From contig OZ245840.1 of assembly GCA_965228775.1 (NCBI GenBank), forward strand, positions 3,658,001 through 3,722,000: DNA of 64,000 nt, given 5' to 3'. The notes under the pieces are model-generated. The model did not search any database and was not told the origin of the DNA. It saw nothing but the letters and a program-made list of their open reading frames with translations. This document shows, in pieces, positions 8,765 to 17,552 of the stretch; the first letter of the stretch is position 1; each line of letters starts with the position of its first letter. The position numbers were made by a program, and so were the translations under genes. Source of the DNA: JANQMY01 sp965228775. Its GTDB lineage: Bacteria; Pseudomonadota; Alphaproteobacteria; JANQMY01.

Positions 8765-9796
8765 ATGCGGCCCATGTTTAGAGTGGGAACACGCAACCTT
8801 ATCACCGATGTGGATGGGATAAAGGTGGGCAATGCGCAAGACACAAAATCGCGCACCGGCACCACGGTTCTTGCCGCATCGAACCGCTTGACCGCCGCCG
8901 TGGATGTGCGGGGCGGGGGCCCCGGCACACGGGAAACAGACGCGCTGGATGCGAGCTGTCTTGTAGATGCCCTGGACGCCATCGTGTTGTCCGGCGGATC
9001 ATCCTATGGCTTGGCGGCGGCGTCTGGTGTTGCGGCCAAATTGGGGGCCAGCGGTCAGGGCTATCAAATCCCTGGATCGCCTCGCGTTTCGCCAATCGTT
9101 CCGGCGGCCATCCTGTTCGATCTGACAAATGGTGGCGACAAGGAGTGGGGAGAGCATCCCCCCTATGACCAATTGGGCCGCGATGCGCTGGATGATCTGG
9201 GGGACAGTTTCGACCTTGGAAACTCTGGGGCTGGCTTGGGGGCCAAGGCGGGGTCCTATAAAGGCGGATTGGGAAGTGCCTCGGCGGTTGGTGCGGACGG
9301 TGTGCAGGTGGGCGCGCTGGTAGCCGTCAATCCTTTCGGTTCGCCGGTGATGCCGGGCAGTGCCGCATTTTGGGCCTGGCCGTTTGAGCAAAACGGCGAA
9401 TTTGGTGGCGCGCGGCCTGCTGCCGACTATGTGCCGGCTGATATGGGCTTGCCAGGCGATACCAAGATGGGCCCAGGTCCGACGCCCGGTGCGAACACGA
9501 CCATTGGGATCGTCGCCACCAATGTGGCTTTGGCGCCCGCGGAGTTAAAGCGTGTGGCCATGATGGCCCAGGACGGCTATGCCCGCGCGATCCGGCCCAT
9601 TCACACCATGGGCGATGGCGATGTTGTTTTCGCGGTTTCCACTGCGGCCCGGCAAGCCAGTGAACCGCGTGCGGGGGCGATCTCCACCATCGGGGCGGTC
9701 GCGGCGGATTGCATGGCCCGCGCGGTGGCGCGCGGTGTTTATGCGGCAGAGACCCTCGGTGGCATTAAAAGCTACCGCGATGGTTTTTCCGTTTGA
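8765..9796 (+). CDS. P1-family (S58, DmpA-like) aminopeptidase
   Basis: About 343 residues of a DmpA/BapA-type peptidase, a family that self-cleaves into two chains and releases N-terminal residues, often D- or beta-amino acids. Recognised from the N-terminal NLITDVDGIKVGN and RGGGPGTRETD segments and the cleavage region GANTTIGIVATN, where Thr245 (codon at 9497) is the expected nucleophile in place of the Ser of classical DmpA. The start is uncertain: ATGs at 8717, 8765 and 8774 are in frame and none has a good ribosome binding site; family alignment favours 8765 or 8774. No signal peptide is visible. Confidence 0.85.
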   Translation: MRPMFRVGTRNLITDVDGIKVGNAQDTKSRTGTTVLAASNRLTAAVDVRGGGPGTRETDALDASCLVDALDAIVLSGGSSYGLAAASGVAAKLGASGQGYQIPGSPRVSPIVPAAILFDLTNGGDKEWGEHPPYDQLGRDALDDLGDSFDLGNSGAGLGAKAGSYKGGLGSASAVGADGVQVGALVAVNPFGSPVMPGSAAFWAWPFEQNGEFGGARPAADYVPADMGLPGDTKMGPGPTPGANTTIGIVATNVALAPAELKRVAMMAQDGYARAIRPIHTMGDGDVVFAVSTAARQASEPRAGAISTIGAVAADCMARAVARGVYAAETLGGIKSYRDGFSV

Positions 9797-9829
9797 TAGA
9801 CCAGACCACCCCGTTCCTAACGCCAATAA

Positions 9830-11275
9830 TCAGAAAATAATCGGTACCAGGATAGTTGCGGTGGCGCCGATCGCCAGCAACGCCAACAGGTTCATGTAAA
9901 TTCCGGCCCGCATCATGTCATGAATCGCCAAGCGTTCGGACCCAAACACGATGGCATTGGGCGGTGTGGCCACCGGCAGCATGAAGGCGCAACTGGCTGC
10001 CATGGCAGCTGGGGCCGCAAGGGTCAGCGGGGCGATGCCCGCGCCATCGGCGACCGCCGCAATCACAGGCAGGAAGGCGGCTGTCGTGGCAAGGTTGCTG
10101 GTAATCTCCGTCAGCAGAATAACAACGCCGACAATCAGCAGGACGAATATGATGGGGTGCAAAACGGAGGCGTCTCCCAATTGGGCGCCAAGCCAGGCGG
10201 CAAGGCCTGTTTTGCTGATCGCGCTTGCCAGGGAAAGGCCGCCGCCAAATAAAATCAGTACACCCCACGGAATCTTTCGCGTGTCATCCCACACCAGAAG
10301 GCTTCTTTTGGGCGATACCGGACCCGCAGGAATGATGAACAGCAGCAGACCCGCTGCAATCGCGATGCCGGGATCCGACAGGCCGGACAATCCGGGAAGG
10401 GAACTCAGCAACGGGCGTGTCATCCACAAGATTGCAACAGACGCAAACACCAGGGCGATGCGCCATTCGGCCGATGACATGTTTCCCAATTCGTCGCGCG
10501 CGTTGCGCAGAATTTCATGGCCGGTTCCCGGATTGGTCGACGGCGCGCTTTGAAACACAATCTGTGTAAGCACAAACCAGCAAATCGGCAGCAGCACCAA
10601 GACGGCGGGCATGGCCACCAGCATCCATTGGGCGAAGCCAATTTCGATGCCATATGTTGTTTCGAAGAAGCCGGCCAAAAACGCATTGGGCGGTGTGCCC
10701 ACCAATGTGCCCATGCCACCAAGGCTCGCGGCATAAGCGATCCCCAGGAGAAGGCTGGTGCCGAATGCTGTGCGCACGGGCGCGTCGCTGCCTTCTTTCT
10801 CACCGGTTACCACGGCGATCACGGAAAGCGCGATAGGCAACATCATCATGGCGGTGGCCGTATTGCTGATCCACATGCTCAAGAATGCGGTGGCCAGCAT
10901 GAAGCCCGCCACAAGGCGGCTTGGCCCTGTGCCCGTCCGCACGGCAATATTAAGCGCAATCCGCCGGTGAAGGTCCCAGCGCTGCATGGCGGCGGCCACC
11001 AAGAAGCCGCCGAGGAACAGGTAGACCAGCGGGTTCGCGTAAGGAGCGGCGGCATCGCTCATCTTCGCGACGCCCAGCACGGGGAACAATGCCAAGGGCA
11101 CTAGCGCGGTTGCCGAGATCGGGATTGCTTCCGTGGTCCACCACACCGCCATTAAGGCGGCGACGGCAAGTGCACGCCATGCCTCTGGCGCCAAGCCTTC
11201 TGGCGGCGGAAGCAACAAGATGCCGACACAAAGGACAAGGCCGGCGATCAGCCCCACAGGGAAGCGCGACGTCAA
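9830..11275 (-). CDS. SLC13/DASS-family sodium-anion symporter
   Basis: A 481-residue integral membrane protein with about a dozen hydrophobic segments. The N-terminal TTEAIPISATALVPL motif and the later NATA-type loops (SNTATAMMM, TPPNA at two places) are the repeated hallmarks of the divalent-anion:Na+ symporter family. These carry dicarboxylates such as succinate, malate or fumarate, or sulfate. The substrate cannot be told from sequence alone. It lies 21 bases downstream of the lipoprotein gene on the same strand, so they may share a transcript. Confidence 0.88.
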   Translation of the reverse strand: MTSRFPVGLIAGLVLCVGILLLPPPEGLAPEAWRALAVAALMAVWWTTEAIPISATALVPLALFPVLGVAKMSDAAAPYANPLVYLFLGGFLVAAAMQRWDLHRRIALNIAVRTGTGPSRLVAGFMLATAFLSMWISNTATAMMMLPIALSVIAVVTGEKEGSDAPVRTAFGTSLLLGIAYAASLGGMGTLVGTPPNAFLAGFFETTYGIEIGFAQWMLVAMPAVLVLLPICWFVLTQIVFQSAPSTNPGTGHEILRNARDELGNMSSAEWRIALVFASVAILWMTRPLLSSLPGLSGLSDPGIAIAAGLLLFIIPAGPVSPKRSLLVWDDTRKIPWGVLILFGGGLSLASAISKTGLAAWLGAQLGDASVLHPIIFVLLIVGVVILLTEITSNLATTAAFLPVIAAVADGAGIAPLTLAAPAAMAASCAFMLPVATPPNAIVFGSERLAIHDMMRAGIYMNLLALLAIGATATILVPIIF

Positions 11276-11296
11276 GATAAGTCTCCGCCGGTCGGG

Positions 11297-12100
11297 CTAG
11301 TTACCCCGCACCTTTGGTTCCAACTGCCGCAAATCTCGTTGTGCTTTGGCGATGAAGCGTTCTTTTTCATCCACCAGCGGCGCGATCTTTGACAGAATGT
11401 TCTGGATGCTCTCTTCGCTTTCTGAGAGGTTCGTTTTGAGCACACCCAGTTGCGCCGAGTCTTGCGATGACAGTGTACTGTCCAGAGGCAGCTGTTCCTT
11501 GAGAACGTCCAAATTCTCTTGCTCGCTGCGCAGCGATGAGGCCGCCGCCGTGAGTCCGTTCAGGTCCGACGTCACTTGCGTAAGAGCGGACTGCGTGGTG
11601 TTCCATTGGCTCAACAATACGGTGTCGCCCGCACCGGCGCCCGCTTCCAATTGGCTGACCAAAGCATTCTGCGCAATCTCGTACTGAGCGATGTTCTTGA
11701 GGTGCCGGTTCTGAACCTGAGCAAATTGTTTTTGGCTGATGGCGGCGCGCGAGATGACGGCCTGCAGATTTTCCTGTGTGCTGGTGATGGTCAGACCGGC
11801 GGGTGTGTTGCTTGGCCGCACAGGTGCCAAAGCCGCTGTTTGTGTTTCGGCCGGTTGTGCTTGTGCTGACGTCTGGGTTTGTGTGTTGGTGGGACGCGAA
11901 GCCTGGTAACTGGGGCGTTCCTTGACGGTTTCCCGTGGCCGGAGGCCGCCAACACCCTGCTTGCTTATCCTCTTGCCGGAAGTGCTGCGCGCCGATTCGC
12001 CCGTATCACCGCGGTTGAAGACATCTGACACGCCGCCGCAAGCCGCCAATGAAAGGGACAATACCGTGACCATCCCCAAAACCGTCAAATTCCTGCGCAT
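11297..12100 (-). CDS. Putative coiled-coil lipoprotein
   Basis: The 267-residue protein begins with a lipoprotein signal ending in the lipobox LAAC (Cys21). A low-complexity Thr/Gln/Ala linker rich in TQTQTSAQAQ spans residues about 65-95, and a long helical, probably coiled-coil, region rich in Gln, Leu and Ser covers about 100-260. I chose the ATG at 12100 because it is preceded by AGGAAAAGG and opens straight into the signal; the upstream extension in the same frame is not protein-like. No enzyme motif is seen. A structural envelope protein is the best guess. Confidence 0.72.
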   Translation of the reverse strand: MRRNLTVLGMVTVLSLSLAACGGVSDVFNRGDTGESARSTSGKRISKQGVGGLRPRETVKERPSYQASRPTNTQTQTSAQAQPAETQTAALAPVRPSNTPAGLTITSTQENLQAVISRAAISQKQFAQVQNRHLKNIAQYEIAQNALVSQLEAGAGAGDTVLLSQWNTTQSALTQVTSDLNGLTAAASSLRSEQENLDVLKEQLPLDSTLSSQDSAQLGVLKTNLSESEESIQNILSKIAPLVDEKERFIAKAQRDLRQLEPKVRGN

Positions 12101-12319
12101 GCCTTTTCCTGCCCCCGTGGTGCGTGTCGAATGCCTCAAACTGGCTGTAACCTTGACAGAATGCTGCGCTGCACGCAATGCGGGGCTGTTTCTGCAAAAC
12201 GTGGCAAAAGACAGCAGCAGTGCTTGCCATTCGCCGGGCTTCCCGTTAATGTCGCGCGCTTTCCGGGCGGCCTGTTTGCCGCCCCATCGGCAAGCCATCT
12301 TCCTTGATCGGCTTCATAG

Positions 12320-12396
12320 GCGCCGGTAGCTCAGCTGGATAGAGCACTAGACTACGAATCTAGGGGTCGGGAGTTCGAATCTTCCCCGGCGCGCCA
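12320..12396 (+). tRNA. tRNA-Arg (anticodon ACG)
   Basis: A 77-base cloverleaf. Acceptor GCGCCGG (12320-12326) pairs with CCGGCGC (12386-12392), followed by discriminator G and an encoded CCA (12394-12396). The D arm is GCTC...GAGC. The anticodon stem CTAGA/TCTAG holds loop CTACGAA, giving ACG. The T arm is GGGAG-TTCGAAT-CTTCC. ACG is normally edited to ICG and reads CGU, CGC and CGA. Transcribed opposite to the lipoprotein gene. Confidence 0.97.
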
Positions 12397-12492
12397 TTCA
12401 ACTTAAGTGCACTTTAGTGCTGCGCTCACTGTTTCCGCTTTTCTATCAATGTCTGAATGCGTTTAGCTTCGTTTGCACGCCGAGCCTCACCG

Positions 12493-13077
12493 CTACCGCG
12501 TACGCAGAGAATCGAAAATCGCATTGAAGGTCGCTTCCAACGTGGGCGTGGCGTCGGTCTTCGTTCGCAACGTGTAAAGCGCTGCCTCCGCCACCATTGC
12601 ATTCAGAAACGCGGCTGTCAGTTTCGGGTCTTCTATTTGCATATCGTGGACATCTATCGCTTCCTGCAGAAGTCTCTCTATCTGCTTGAGGCTGATTTCG
12701 TCTTCTATCTCTTTCGCCCGCTGCTGGCCCAGAGCTGCGGGGCCAATTTCGAACAACATTCTTGAGACGTTGGGGGAGCGGACTTCCTTTGTCCAAGCAA
12801 GGCATGCATCTCGGAGTCTTATGAGCGGAGGCGCAGTCGCGTCCACATTTTCAAGCGCCCGTGCGATCGCGCTTCGAGACTCTTCCTCGTAGAGGGCCTC
12901 GGCTACTTCCGCCTTGCTTTGAAAATGATGATAGAGGGCTCCTTTGCTAAGGCCTGTCTCTGCCAAAACGTGTTGAGTGGTTGTCCGATCAAAACCATGT
13001 TTTAGGAAAGAGGCTTTGAATGCTTTTAGAAGCGCCAGCCGTGTCGTTTCCGATCTCTGTTCCTGTGTTGCCATCAT
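12493..13077 (-). CDS. TetR-family transcriptional repressor
   Basis: A 194-residue TetR protein with an N-terminal helix-turn-helix at about residues 12-58 (TTTQHVLAETGLSKGALYHHF, split here as TTQHVLAETG and SKGALYHHF) and a divergent C-terminal ligand domain. It is transcribed divergently from the small NTF2-like gene at 13164. A near-perfect palindrome sits between them (13111-13127) and is its likely operator, so it probably represses both itself and the neighbour. The effector may be an acyl-CoA or a xenobiotic, judged only by nearby hydratase and hydrolase genes. Confidence 0.88.
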   Translation of the reverse strand: MMATQEQRSETTRLALLKAFKASFLKHGFDRTTTQHVLAETGLSKGALYHHFQSKAEVAEALYEEESRSAIARALENVDATAPPLIRLRDACLAWTKEVRSPNVSRMLFEIGPAALGQQRAKEIEDEISLKQIERLLQEAIDVHDMQIEDPKLTAAFLNAMVAEAALYTLRTKTDATPTLEATFNAIFDSLRTR

Positions 13078-13082
13078 TATCC

Positions 13083-13127
13083 TTTACACGCGTCGATCGG
13101 TCCTGTAAACAAACCGTCGGTCGGTTT
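13083..13127. promoter_or_regulatory. Probable TetR operator region
   Basis: AAACCG (13111-13116) and CGGTTT (13122-13127) form an inverted repeat around a five-base centre, and an outer pair TTTACA (13083-13088) and TGTAAA (13104-13109) lies next to it. The position, between the divergent TetR gene (start 13077) and the NTF2-like gene (start 13164), is where a TetR dimer would block both promoters. Function is inferred from symmetry and position. Confidence 0.6.
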
Positions 13128-13163
13128 ATTTTATAACCTGTGACTTTGTCCATGGAGAATGAA

Positions 13164-13523
13164 ATGGAATCCTATCTTGAGAGTTTGGATCGGATGCTGG
13201 CGGTGTGGAATACATCCGATGAGGCTGAGAAGCGTTCATTGACCGAGGCGGCATTGGAACACAATGTTCACTTTGTCGACCCCAATCACAACATCATTGG
13301 GCGCGATGCCTTTCTGGCCATGGTGAACACCGTACAGGAACAAATTCCCGGTGCCGTTTATTCACGAGCGAGCGAGATTGGTTTTCAAAACAATCATTGC
13401 CGCTATCACTGGGCGATCCATATGAATAATGAGTTGCTGATGCCTGGGTTCGATGTGACCGAGGTCAACGATACCGGCAAGATTGTCAAAGTGATCGGGT
13501 TCTTTGGTGAGCTGGAGCGCTGA
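13164..13523 (+). CDS. NTF2-like (SnoaL-type) small protein
   Basis: About 119 residues with the cone-shaped NTF2/SnoaL fold pattern: an N-terminal helix pair (MESYLESLDRMLAVWNT), a VHFVDPNHNIIGRDAF segment, and beta strands to the C-terminus. Such proteins are isomerases, cyclases, hydrolases or simple ligand binders. The ATG at 13164 is preferred since GGAG (13154-13157) lies six bases upstream; ATG 13152 and GTG 13140 are alternatives. It is controlled from the TetR operator region and is probably the main target of that repressor. Confidence 0.75.
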   Translation: MESYLESLDRMLAVWNTSDEAEKRSLTEAALEHNVHFVDPNHNIIGRDAFLAMVNTVQEQIPGAVYSRASEIGFQNNHCRYHWAIHMNNELLMPGFDVTEVNDTGKIVKVIGFFGELER

Positions 13524-13543
13524 CGAACGGATTTTGCGGCCTG

Positions 13544-14056
13544 CTATGTACCCGGAATATCTTTGAGGTTTTCTTCAATCTCATCGGCAATCTGTTGGGT
13601 TGACTCACTGGCGCCACGGCCGGCGACGAATGTGATATCGCGAACACTCAAGTCGCGGCCGTCCTTGGCTTCCACCTTCATTTTTTTGACCGGTTTGCGG
13701 TTCTTCAGATCAACGACCACGATCGGCTCTTTTCCTTTGCCGAAGATCCACTGATCGCCCCATTGGCCAAGGGCAACGATCACTGGGAACAATGCTTTCC
13801 CCTTTTCTGTAAGGACATATTCCGAACGCGACGACCCCACACCGATTGGGCGCTTTAGCAGAATGTCATGGTTTTGCAGGTGCTCTAGGCGCTGGGTGAG
13901 AATGTTCTTGGCAATGCCGATATTCTCCACAAAGGCTGAAAAGGTCTTCACGCCATAAAAGGCGTCGCGAATAATCATCACCGACCATTTGTCGCCAATG
14001 GCTTCCGCTGCCTGCGCCCAGCTGCAGTTGAAGTGTTCAAGGGATTTTCGTGGCAT
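13544..14056 (-). CDS. HxlR-family winged-helix regulator
   Basis: A 170-residue protein. The first 110 residues carry the HxlR pattern: an N-terminal Cys in FNCSWAQA (Cys11), GDKWSVMIIRD, and a winged helix ending in a basic wing before VLTEKGKALFPV. The C-terminal 50 residues are an extra tail beyond the minimal HxlR domain. HxlR proteins often sense electrophiles or quinones through the conserved Cys. It lies at the 3' end of a minus-strand run of enoyl-CoA hydratase, NTF2-like and hydrolase genes and may control them. Confidence 0.86.
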   Translation of the reverse strand: MPRKSLEHFNCSWAQAAEAIGDKWSVMIIRDAFYGVKTFSAFVENIGIAKNILTQRLEHLQNHDILLKRPIGVGSSRSEYVLTEKGKALFPVIVALGQWGDQWIFGKGKEPIVVVDLKNRKPVKKMKVEAKDGRDLSVRDITFVAGRGASESTQQIADEIEENLKDIPGT

Positions 14057-14140
14057 TGGCTGTGACAGCTCTCTTTAAAAATATGGGTTTTATATTGGGG
14101 GCAGGTTTCGCGCAGCAGCAGATGCAGCGCGCAGTCCGGA

Positions 14141-15058
14141 TCATAGGTGATTCATAAACCAATCATGCGCGAGTGTACTGCTGCGCTCAAATCCGTCGAA
14201 ATAAATGCCGTAATGATCGATGTCCGGCAGGATTTCGTAATGCGTTTCAACGCCGCGTTCCTTTAGTCTTTGATGCGCCCGCCCGCCACTATCGGTTATG
14301 TCGAACATTTCTTCATTGGCTGCATCAATGATCAGTGTGGGCACATTGATGGTCTCGGCTTTATCGCCAACCAAATATTGGGCCATGCGGCCGAAATGTG
14401 GGGTGCCCTTCAGGCCGGGCAAACGGTCCTCGGATTGCGGGATGGGGCCAAAGTCGCCCCGCGCGATTTGGATTGCCCGTTGACGGCCCATTTGGATCAA
14501 TGGTTCAGAGGGGTTGAACACGGCGGGCACTTGAATTGCCAGAACCTTCACCCTGTGATCGACAGCGGCGGTGTAAAACGCCGTGCCTCCGCCGAAGCTT
14601 GTGCCCCAAGCACCGATACGATCGATATCGACGTTCGGTTCGCCCTCGATATAGTCAAGTGCCGAGCGGTAGCTGTCGACCCATTCCAGAGGGTCCAGCA
14701 ATTCGCGGATCTCCGTTACACGAGCGGTGATCGCTTGGCAGGCTTCCACGGGTGGTATTTTGCCGGTTGCGATCAATTGTCCCCGCGAACCTTCCCAACT
14801 GGCATGGGTGAAGGTCAGGGCAATCATACCCGATGCGGCGAACCTTGCGGCGTAGCGTTCAGGGGTCAGTTTGTCCTCGCCGATGCCGTGGCTCAATACG
14901 ATGGCCGGGATCTTGTCGCCCACCGAAAGTTTTTTTGGGCGATAGATATCGCCATCAAGTGCGATGCCGCGGCTCCAAATCGTGATCTTTTCCCGTTCGA
15001 CGTTTTCGGGCATTCGAAGTTTGGGATAGAGGATTGGGTTTTCGTCCGTACCCGCCAT
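14141..15058 (-). CDS. Alpha/beta hydrolase (dienelactone hydrolase-like)
   Basis: A 305-residue alpha/beta hydrolase. The oxyanion segment VLSHGIGEDK lies near residue 52, the nucleophile elbow GTSFGG near residue 149, and a late His (DIDHYGIYF near 285) is the likely catalytic base. No signal peptide. The fold hydrolyses esters, lactones or C-C bonds in catabolic routes. Its ATG (15056-15058) overlaps the stop of the upstream NTF2-like gene as TAATG, so the two are coupled and likely act on the same compound. Confidence 0.82.
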   Translation of the reverse strand: MAGTDENPILYPKLRMPENVEREKITIWSRGIALDGDIYRPKKLSVGDKIPAIVLSHGIGEDKLTPERYAARFAASGMIALTFTHASWEGSRGQLIATGKIPPVEACQAITARVTEIRELLDPLEWVDSYRSALDYIEGEPNVDIDRIGAWGTSFGGGTAFYTAAVDHRVKVLAIQVPAVFNPSEPLIQMGRQRAIQIARGDFGPIPQSEDRLPGLKGTPHFGRMAQYLVGDKAETINVPTLIIDAANEEMFDITDSGGRAHQRLKERGVETHYEILPDIDHYGIYFDGFERSSTLAHDWFMNHL

Positions 15059-15540
15059 TATATTGCCCCCTGAGTCCAGGCACCGTCTATCGTGTCCTTA
15101 TCCACGGCTTTGTCCGTCATCCGTGATTGGACACCGACAACTTTCCAAACGCCGTCGATTCGTACGACTTCGAAATGTACCACAATGCGTTGGATTTCCG
15201 TGTTGTCCGCTGCCTGACGGGACCAGATCACTTCAATGGCCGCGCCATTCTGGTTGTAGACGAAGATTTTCCGGTCGGGCACGTCGGTATGGTCATAGCC
15301 GGCGGCTCGAAGGATCTCCTGTTGCATGACCAAGAAGTCGACCACGTCCCGGTCGGTCCGCAGCCACATTGACATTTCCGGCTCGGTCGCGGTGGCATAC
15401 ATTGGCGTCCCCCAATATTGCAGGACAAATTCCGGGCCTTCGTCTCGAACGCCGGATCCGACTTCGACCCAATGATGGAGATAGATATCAAAGAACCAGT
15501 GGCGCACTTCTTCTTGAATTTCCGCGCGATCGAATGTCAT
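15058..15540 (-). CDS. NTF2-like protein (SnoaL / ring-hydroxylase beta-type)
   Basis: A 160-residue NTF2-fold protein. It begins with IQEEVRHWFFDIYLHHW and has the strand pattern ending in VVHFEVVRIDGVWKVVGV, close to the SnoaL_4 group that includes beta subunits of aromatic ring-hydroxylating dioxygenases. No alpha subunit with a Rieske motif is nearby, so a stand-alone catalytic or binding role is more likely. It is the second gene of the minus-strand set, 22 bases after the enoyl-CoA hydratase and overlapping the hydrolase. Confidence 0.75.
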   Translation of the reverse strand: MTFDRAEIQEEVRHWFFDIYLHHWVEVGSGVRDEGPEFVLQYWGTPMYATATEPEMSMWLRTDRDVVDFLVMQQEILRAAGYDHTDVPDRKIFVYNQNGAAIEVIWSRQAADNTEIQRIVVHFEVVRIDGVWKVVGVQSRMTDKAVDKDTIDGAWTQGAI

Positions 15541-15562
15541 GGCACCCTCCGTAGCTGGTGTT

Positions 15563-16354
15563 TTATTTCCCTTTGAAGATGAAGTTCGGGCGGGGCGCTG
15601 CAGCCCTTACCGCTTCGGCGGCTGCCGGAAGACATGATTGGGAATCTTCCGAGTGCAGTATCTTTCCCGCCATGTCACTCATGAGCGCGTCTGCGGTGGC
15701 AATGCCGCCATCTGACCATGCCCGGAGCAGTTTTTTGTGGGCCGCGTGGGAAAGAGTCGCGCTATCCTTAAAGCGGTTGATCCAGGTTTCTGCGGCATCA
15801 CTAAGGTGCGTTAGCGGAACGACTTCATTAATCAGACCGGAGGAAAGCGCCGTGGCCGCATCAACCTGCTCCGCAGTCATTGCCCATTGGATTGCACGTG
15901 CACGCCCGACCCGTTCTGCCACGCGCTGAACGCCACCGAGGAACGTGAAGGCGCTGATACTGGCTTCAGAATGGCAAAAAGTTGCGTTGTCAGCCGCGAC
16001 AATAATGTCCCCGCGCAGCGCTAGTTCGAATCCGCCACCCCCGCAATAGCCTTGAACGGCCACGACAACAGGAAAGGGAAAGTCCTGAAAAATGTTCGTG
16101 ACCATCAGGCCTCTTGTAATGCTTTCGGAGAAAGCTTCTTCCGATTGATCAAGCCAGGTGGTGATATCGCCACCGTGACTGAAGTCCGGTCCTTCGGCGC
16201 TCAGCAACAGAACGCGCGTGTCGGTACGGCCTGCCAGGTCCTGAACGGCAGCCCCCAGCCCGGCCACCAGATCATTGCTCAGCCGGTTTTGGGGCGGATT
16301 GTTAAAGACAATTTTTGCGACACCATCGGTGTGCGAGTAGGTGACGGGCGGCAT
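15563..16354 (-). CDS. Enoyl-CoA hydratase/isomerase family protein
   Basis: A 263-residue crotonase-fold protein. The first oxyanion-hole segment (LLLSAEGPDFSHGGDI) is near residue 48 and the second (GYCGGGGFELALRGD) near residue 105. It adds water to, or isomerises, an acyl-CoA double bond; specific chemistry cannot be assigned. It is the promoter-proximal gene of the minus-strand run ending in HxlR. The start has GGAG about eight bases upstream. Confidence 0.85.
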   Translation of the reverse strand: MPPVTYSHTDGVAKIVFNNPPQNRLSNDLVAGLGAAVQDLAGRTDTRVLLLSAEGPDFSHGGDITTWLDQSEEAFSESITRGLMVTNIFQDFPFPVVVAVQGYCGGGGFELALRGDIIVAADNATFCHSEASISAFTFLGGVQRVAERVGRARAIQWAMTAEQVDAATALSSGLINEVVPLTHLSDAAETWINRFKDSATLSHAAHKKLLRAWSDGGIATADALMSDMAGKILHSEDSQSCLPAAAEAVRAAAPRPNFIFKGK

Positions 16355-16374
16355 AGCGGGCTCCTGGGGTTTCG

Positions 16375-16414
16375 ATTACATATGGTCCTCTAATAAAACA
16401 TATAGTTTTGTAAT
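16375..16414. promoter_or_regulatory. AT-rich interrupted inverted repeat upstream of the hydratase gene
   Basis: ATTACA (16375-16380) and TGTAAT (16409-16414) form outer arms, and TATG (16381-16384) and CATA (16399-16402) inner arms. The region is AT-rich in a GC-rich genome and lies 21-60 bases before the hydratase start. It could hold the promoter and an operator, with the HxlR product of the same run a candidate ligand. Inference only. Confidence 0.4.
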
Positions 16415-16575
16415 GCAACTAATATTTTCGATCCGGTGCGAACGGATTTGAGAAGCTTTTTGGAACGCTACGCCTTTGAGGCTTGGACGGTGCCGGGTGG
16501 CATGTGCTACCCCAACTTGTGCGTGAGTTTGTTTCGTGAACATGTGGGCAGAATCACACAAAGAGAGGCAACGTT

Positions 16576-17454
16576 ATGGGGAAAGCAACTGAAACAGAGA
16601 CGGGGAAAAACGACCGTAGCGATCAGGTGCTGATCGACTATGCCATCGGGGCGACAACGGTTTTCGTTCTTGCGGCGTTTGTTTTGGCATTTTCGAAAGG
16701 GATCTGGACGCTTGAGCTCAACGAAATCGGAGATTTCATCGCAGGGTTTGCGTCTTTGCTCGCCTTCATGTGGCTCATTATCACGATCATGCTTCAATAT
16801 AGGGAGCTCAAGCTGCAGCGGCTGGATCACGAAAAGCAGCTCAAGATCTACGAAGATCAAAAGGACGCCATGGAAGGGTCGTTAAAGGCTGCCAAGGAAG
16901 AGGTGGAACTCACTAGGAAAAATCAAGTCCTCATGCTGACGGAATTTCTGGAACAGCGCCGCGATAAGGTGGTGCACGGATTGCTTGCTCAATTGATCTA
17001 CGATGTCATTCCCGCGTTGTGCCACGCCCCGGCCTATGCGGCCCAAAAGTCTCTGACGGACGAAAATTACGTCAATGCTAAACGCTTGCTTGAGGGAAGG
17101 AGATACCCCGAAGCGTTGAATGCGCTTGGCATTTTCTTGCTGAACGAACCATCCAACCTTGAGCAAATCAAAAAAGAATTTCAGGACGTTCCATTTCTAC
17201 GCGAACGGCTTGAAACACTATCGATGGTGCTGATGTCGGCGAAGACGGAGAATGAGCGATCGGAAGTGCCCATTTTGGATATCGGCCTTTTCATCGTGGA
17301 AAAAGGCCTCGGCTGGCTGCTTGACTGCCGAACCGACCTGCCAAACGCAACGGACAAGTTCAAAAAGCAACTGGAGGAGGCGATGGCCGAGTCCGATGAG
17401 ATGGGCAAAAATTTTGAAGAATTCAAGCAATTGAGAAGTGACGAAAGGTCTTAG
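16576..17454 (+). CDS. Hypothetical membrane protein with two TM helices and coiled coil
   Basis: I do not recognise this 292-residue protein. Residues about 27-44 and 58-76 are hydrophobic and form a helical hairpin in the membrane. A charged helix follows (about 78-125, rich in Lys/Glu/Gln, likely coiled coil). The C-terminal 165 residues are helical and cytoplasmic by the positive-inside rule. The layout resembles DUF4760-type membrane proteins, but the match is loose. It stands alone with about 220 bases of non-coding DNA upstream and 98 downstream, so it has its own promoter. No enzyme motif. Confidence 0.65.
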   Translation: MGKATETETGKNDRSDQVLIDYAIGATTVFVLAAFVLAFSKGIWTLELNEIGDFIAGFASLLAFMWLIITIMLQYRELKLQRLDHEKQLKIYEDQKDAMEGSLKAAKEEVELTRKNQVLMLTEFLEQRRDKVVHGLLAQLIYDVIPALCHAPAYAAQKSLTDENYVNAKRLLEGRRYPEALNALGIFLLNEPSNLEQIKKEFQDVPFLRERLETLSMVLMSAKTENERSEVPILDIGLFIVEKGLGWLLDCRTDLPNATDKFKKQLEEAMAESDEMGKNFEEFKQLRSDERS

Positions 17455-17552
17455 CCGTTATTTGCTCATGTCCGTGGCATCATCACGTTTAGGCTTGGCG
17501 TTTTCATGATTGTTGTGTTTGCCGTCTCGCCTGCGTCCTTTTCGGTCTCTTT

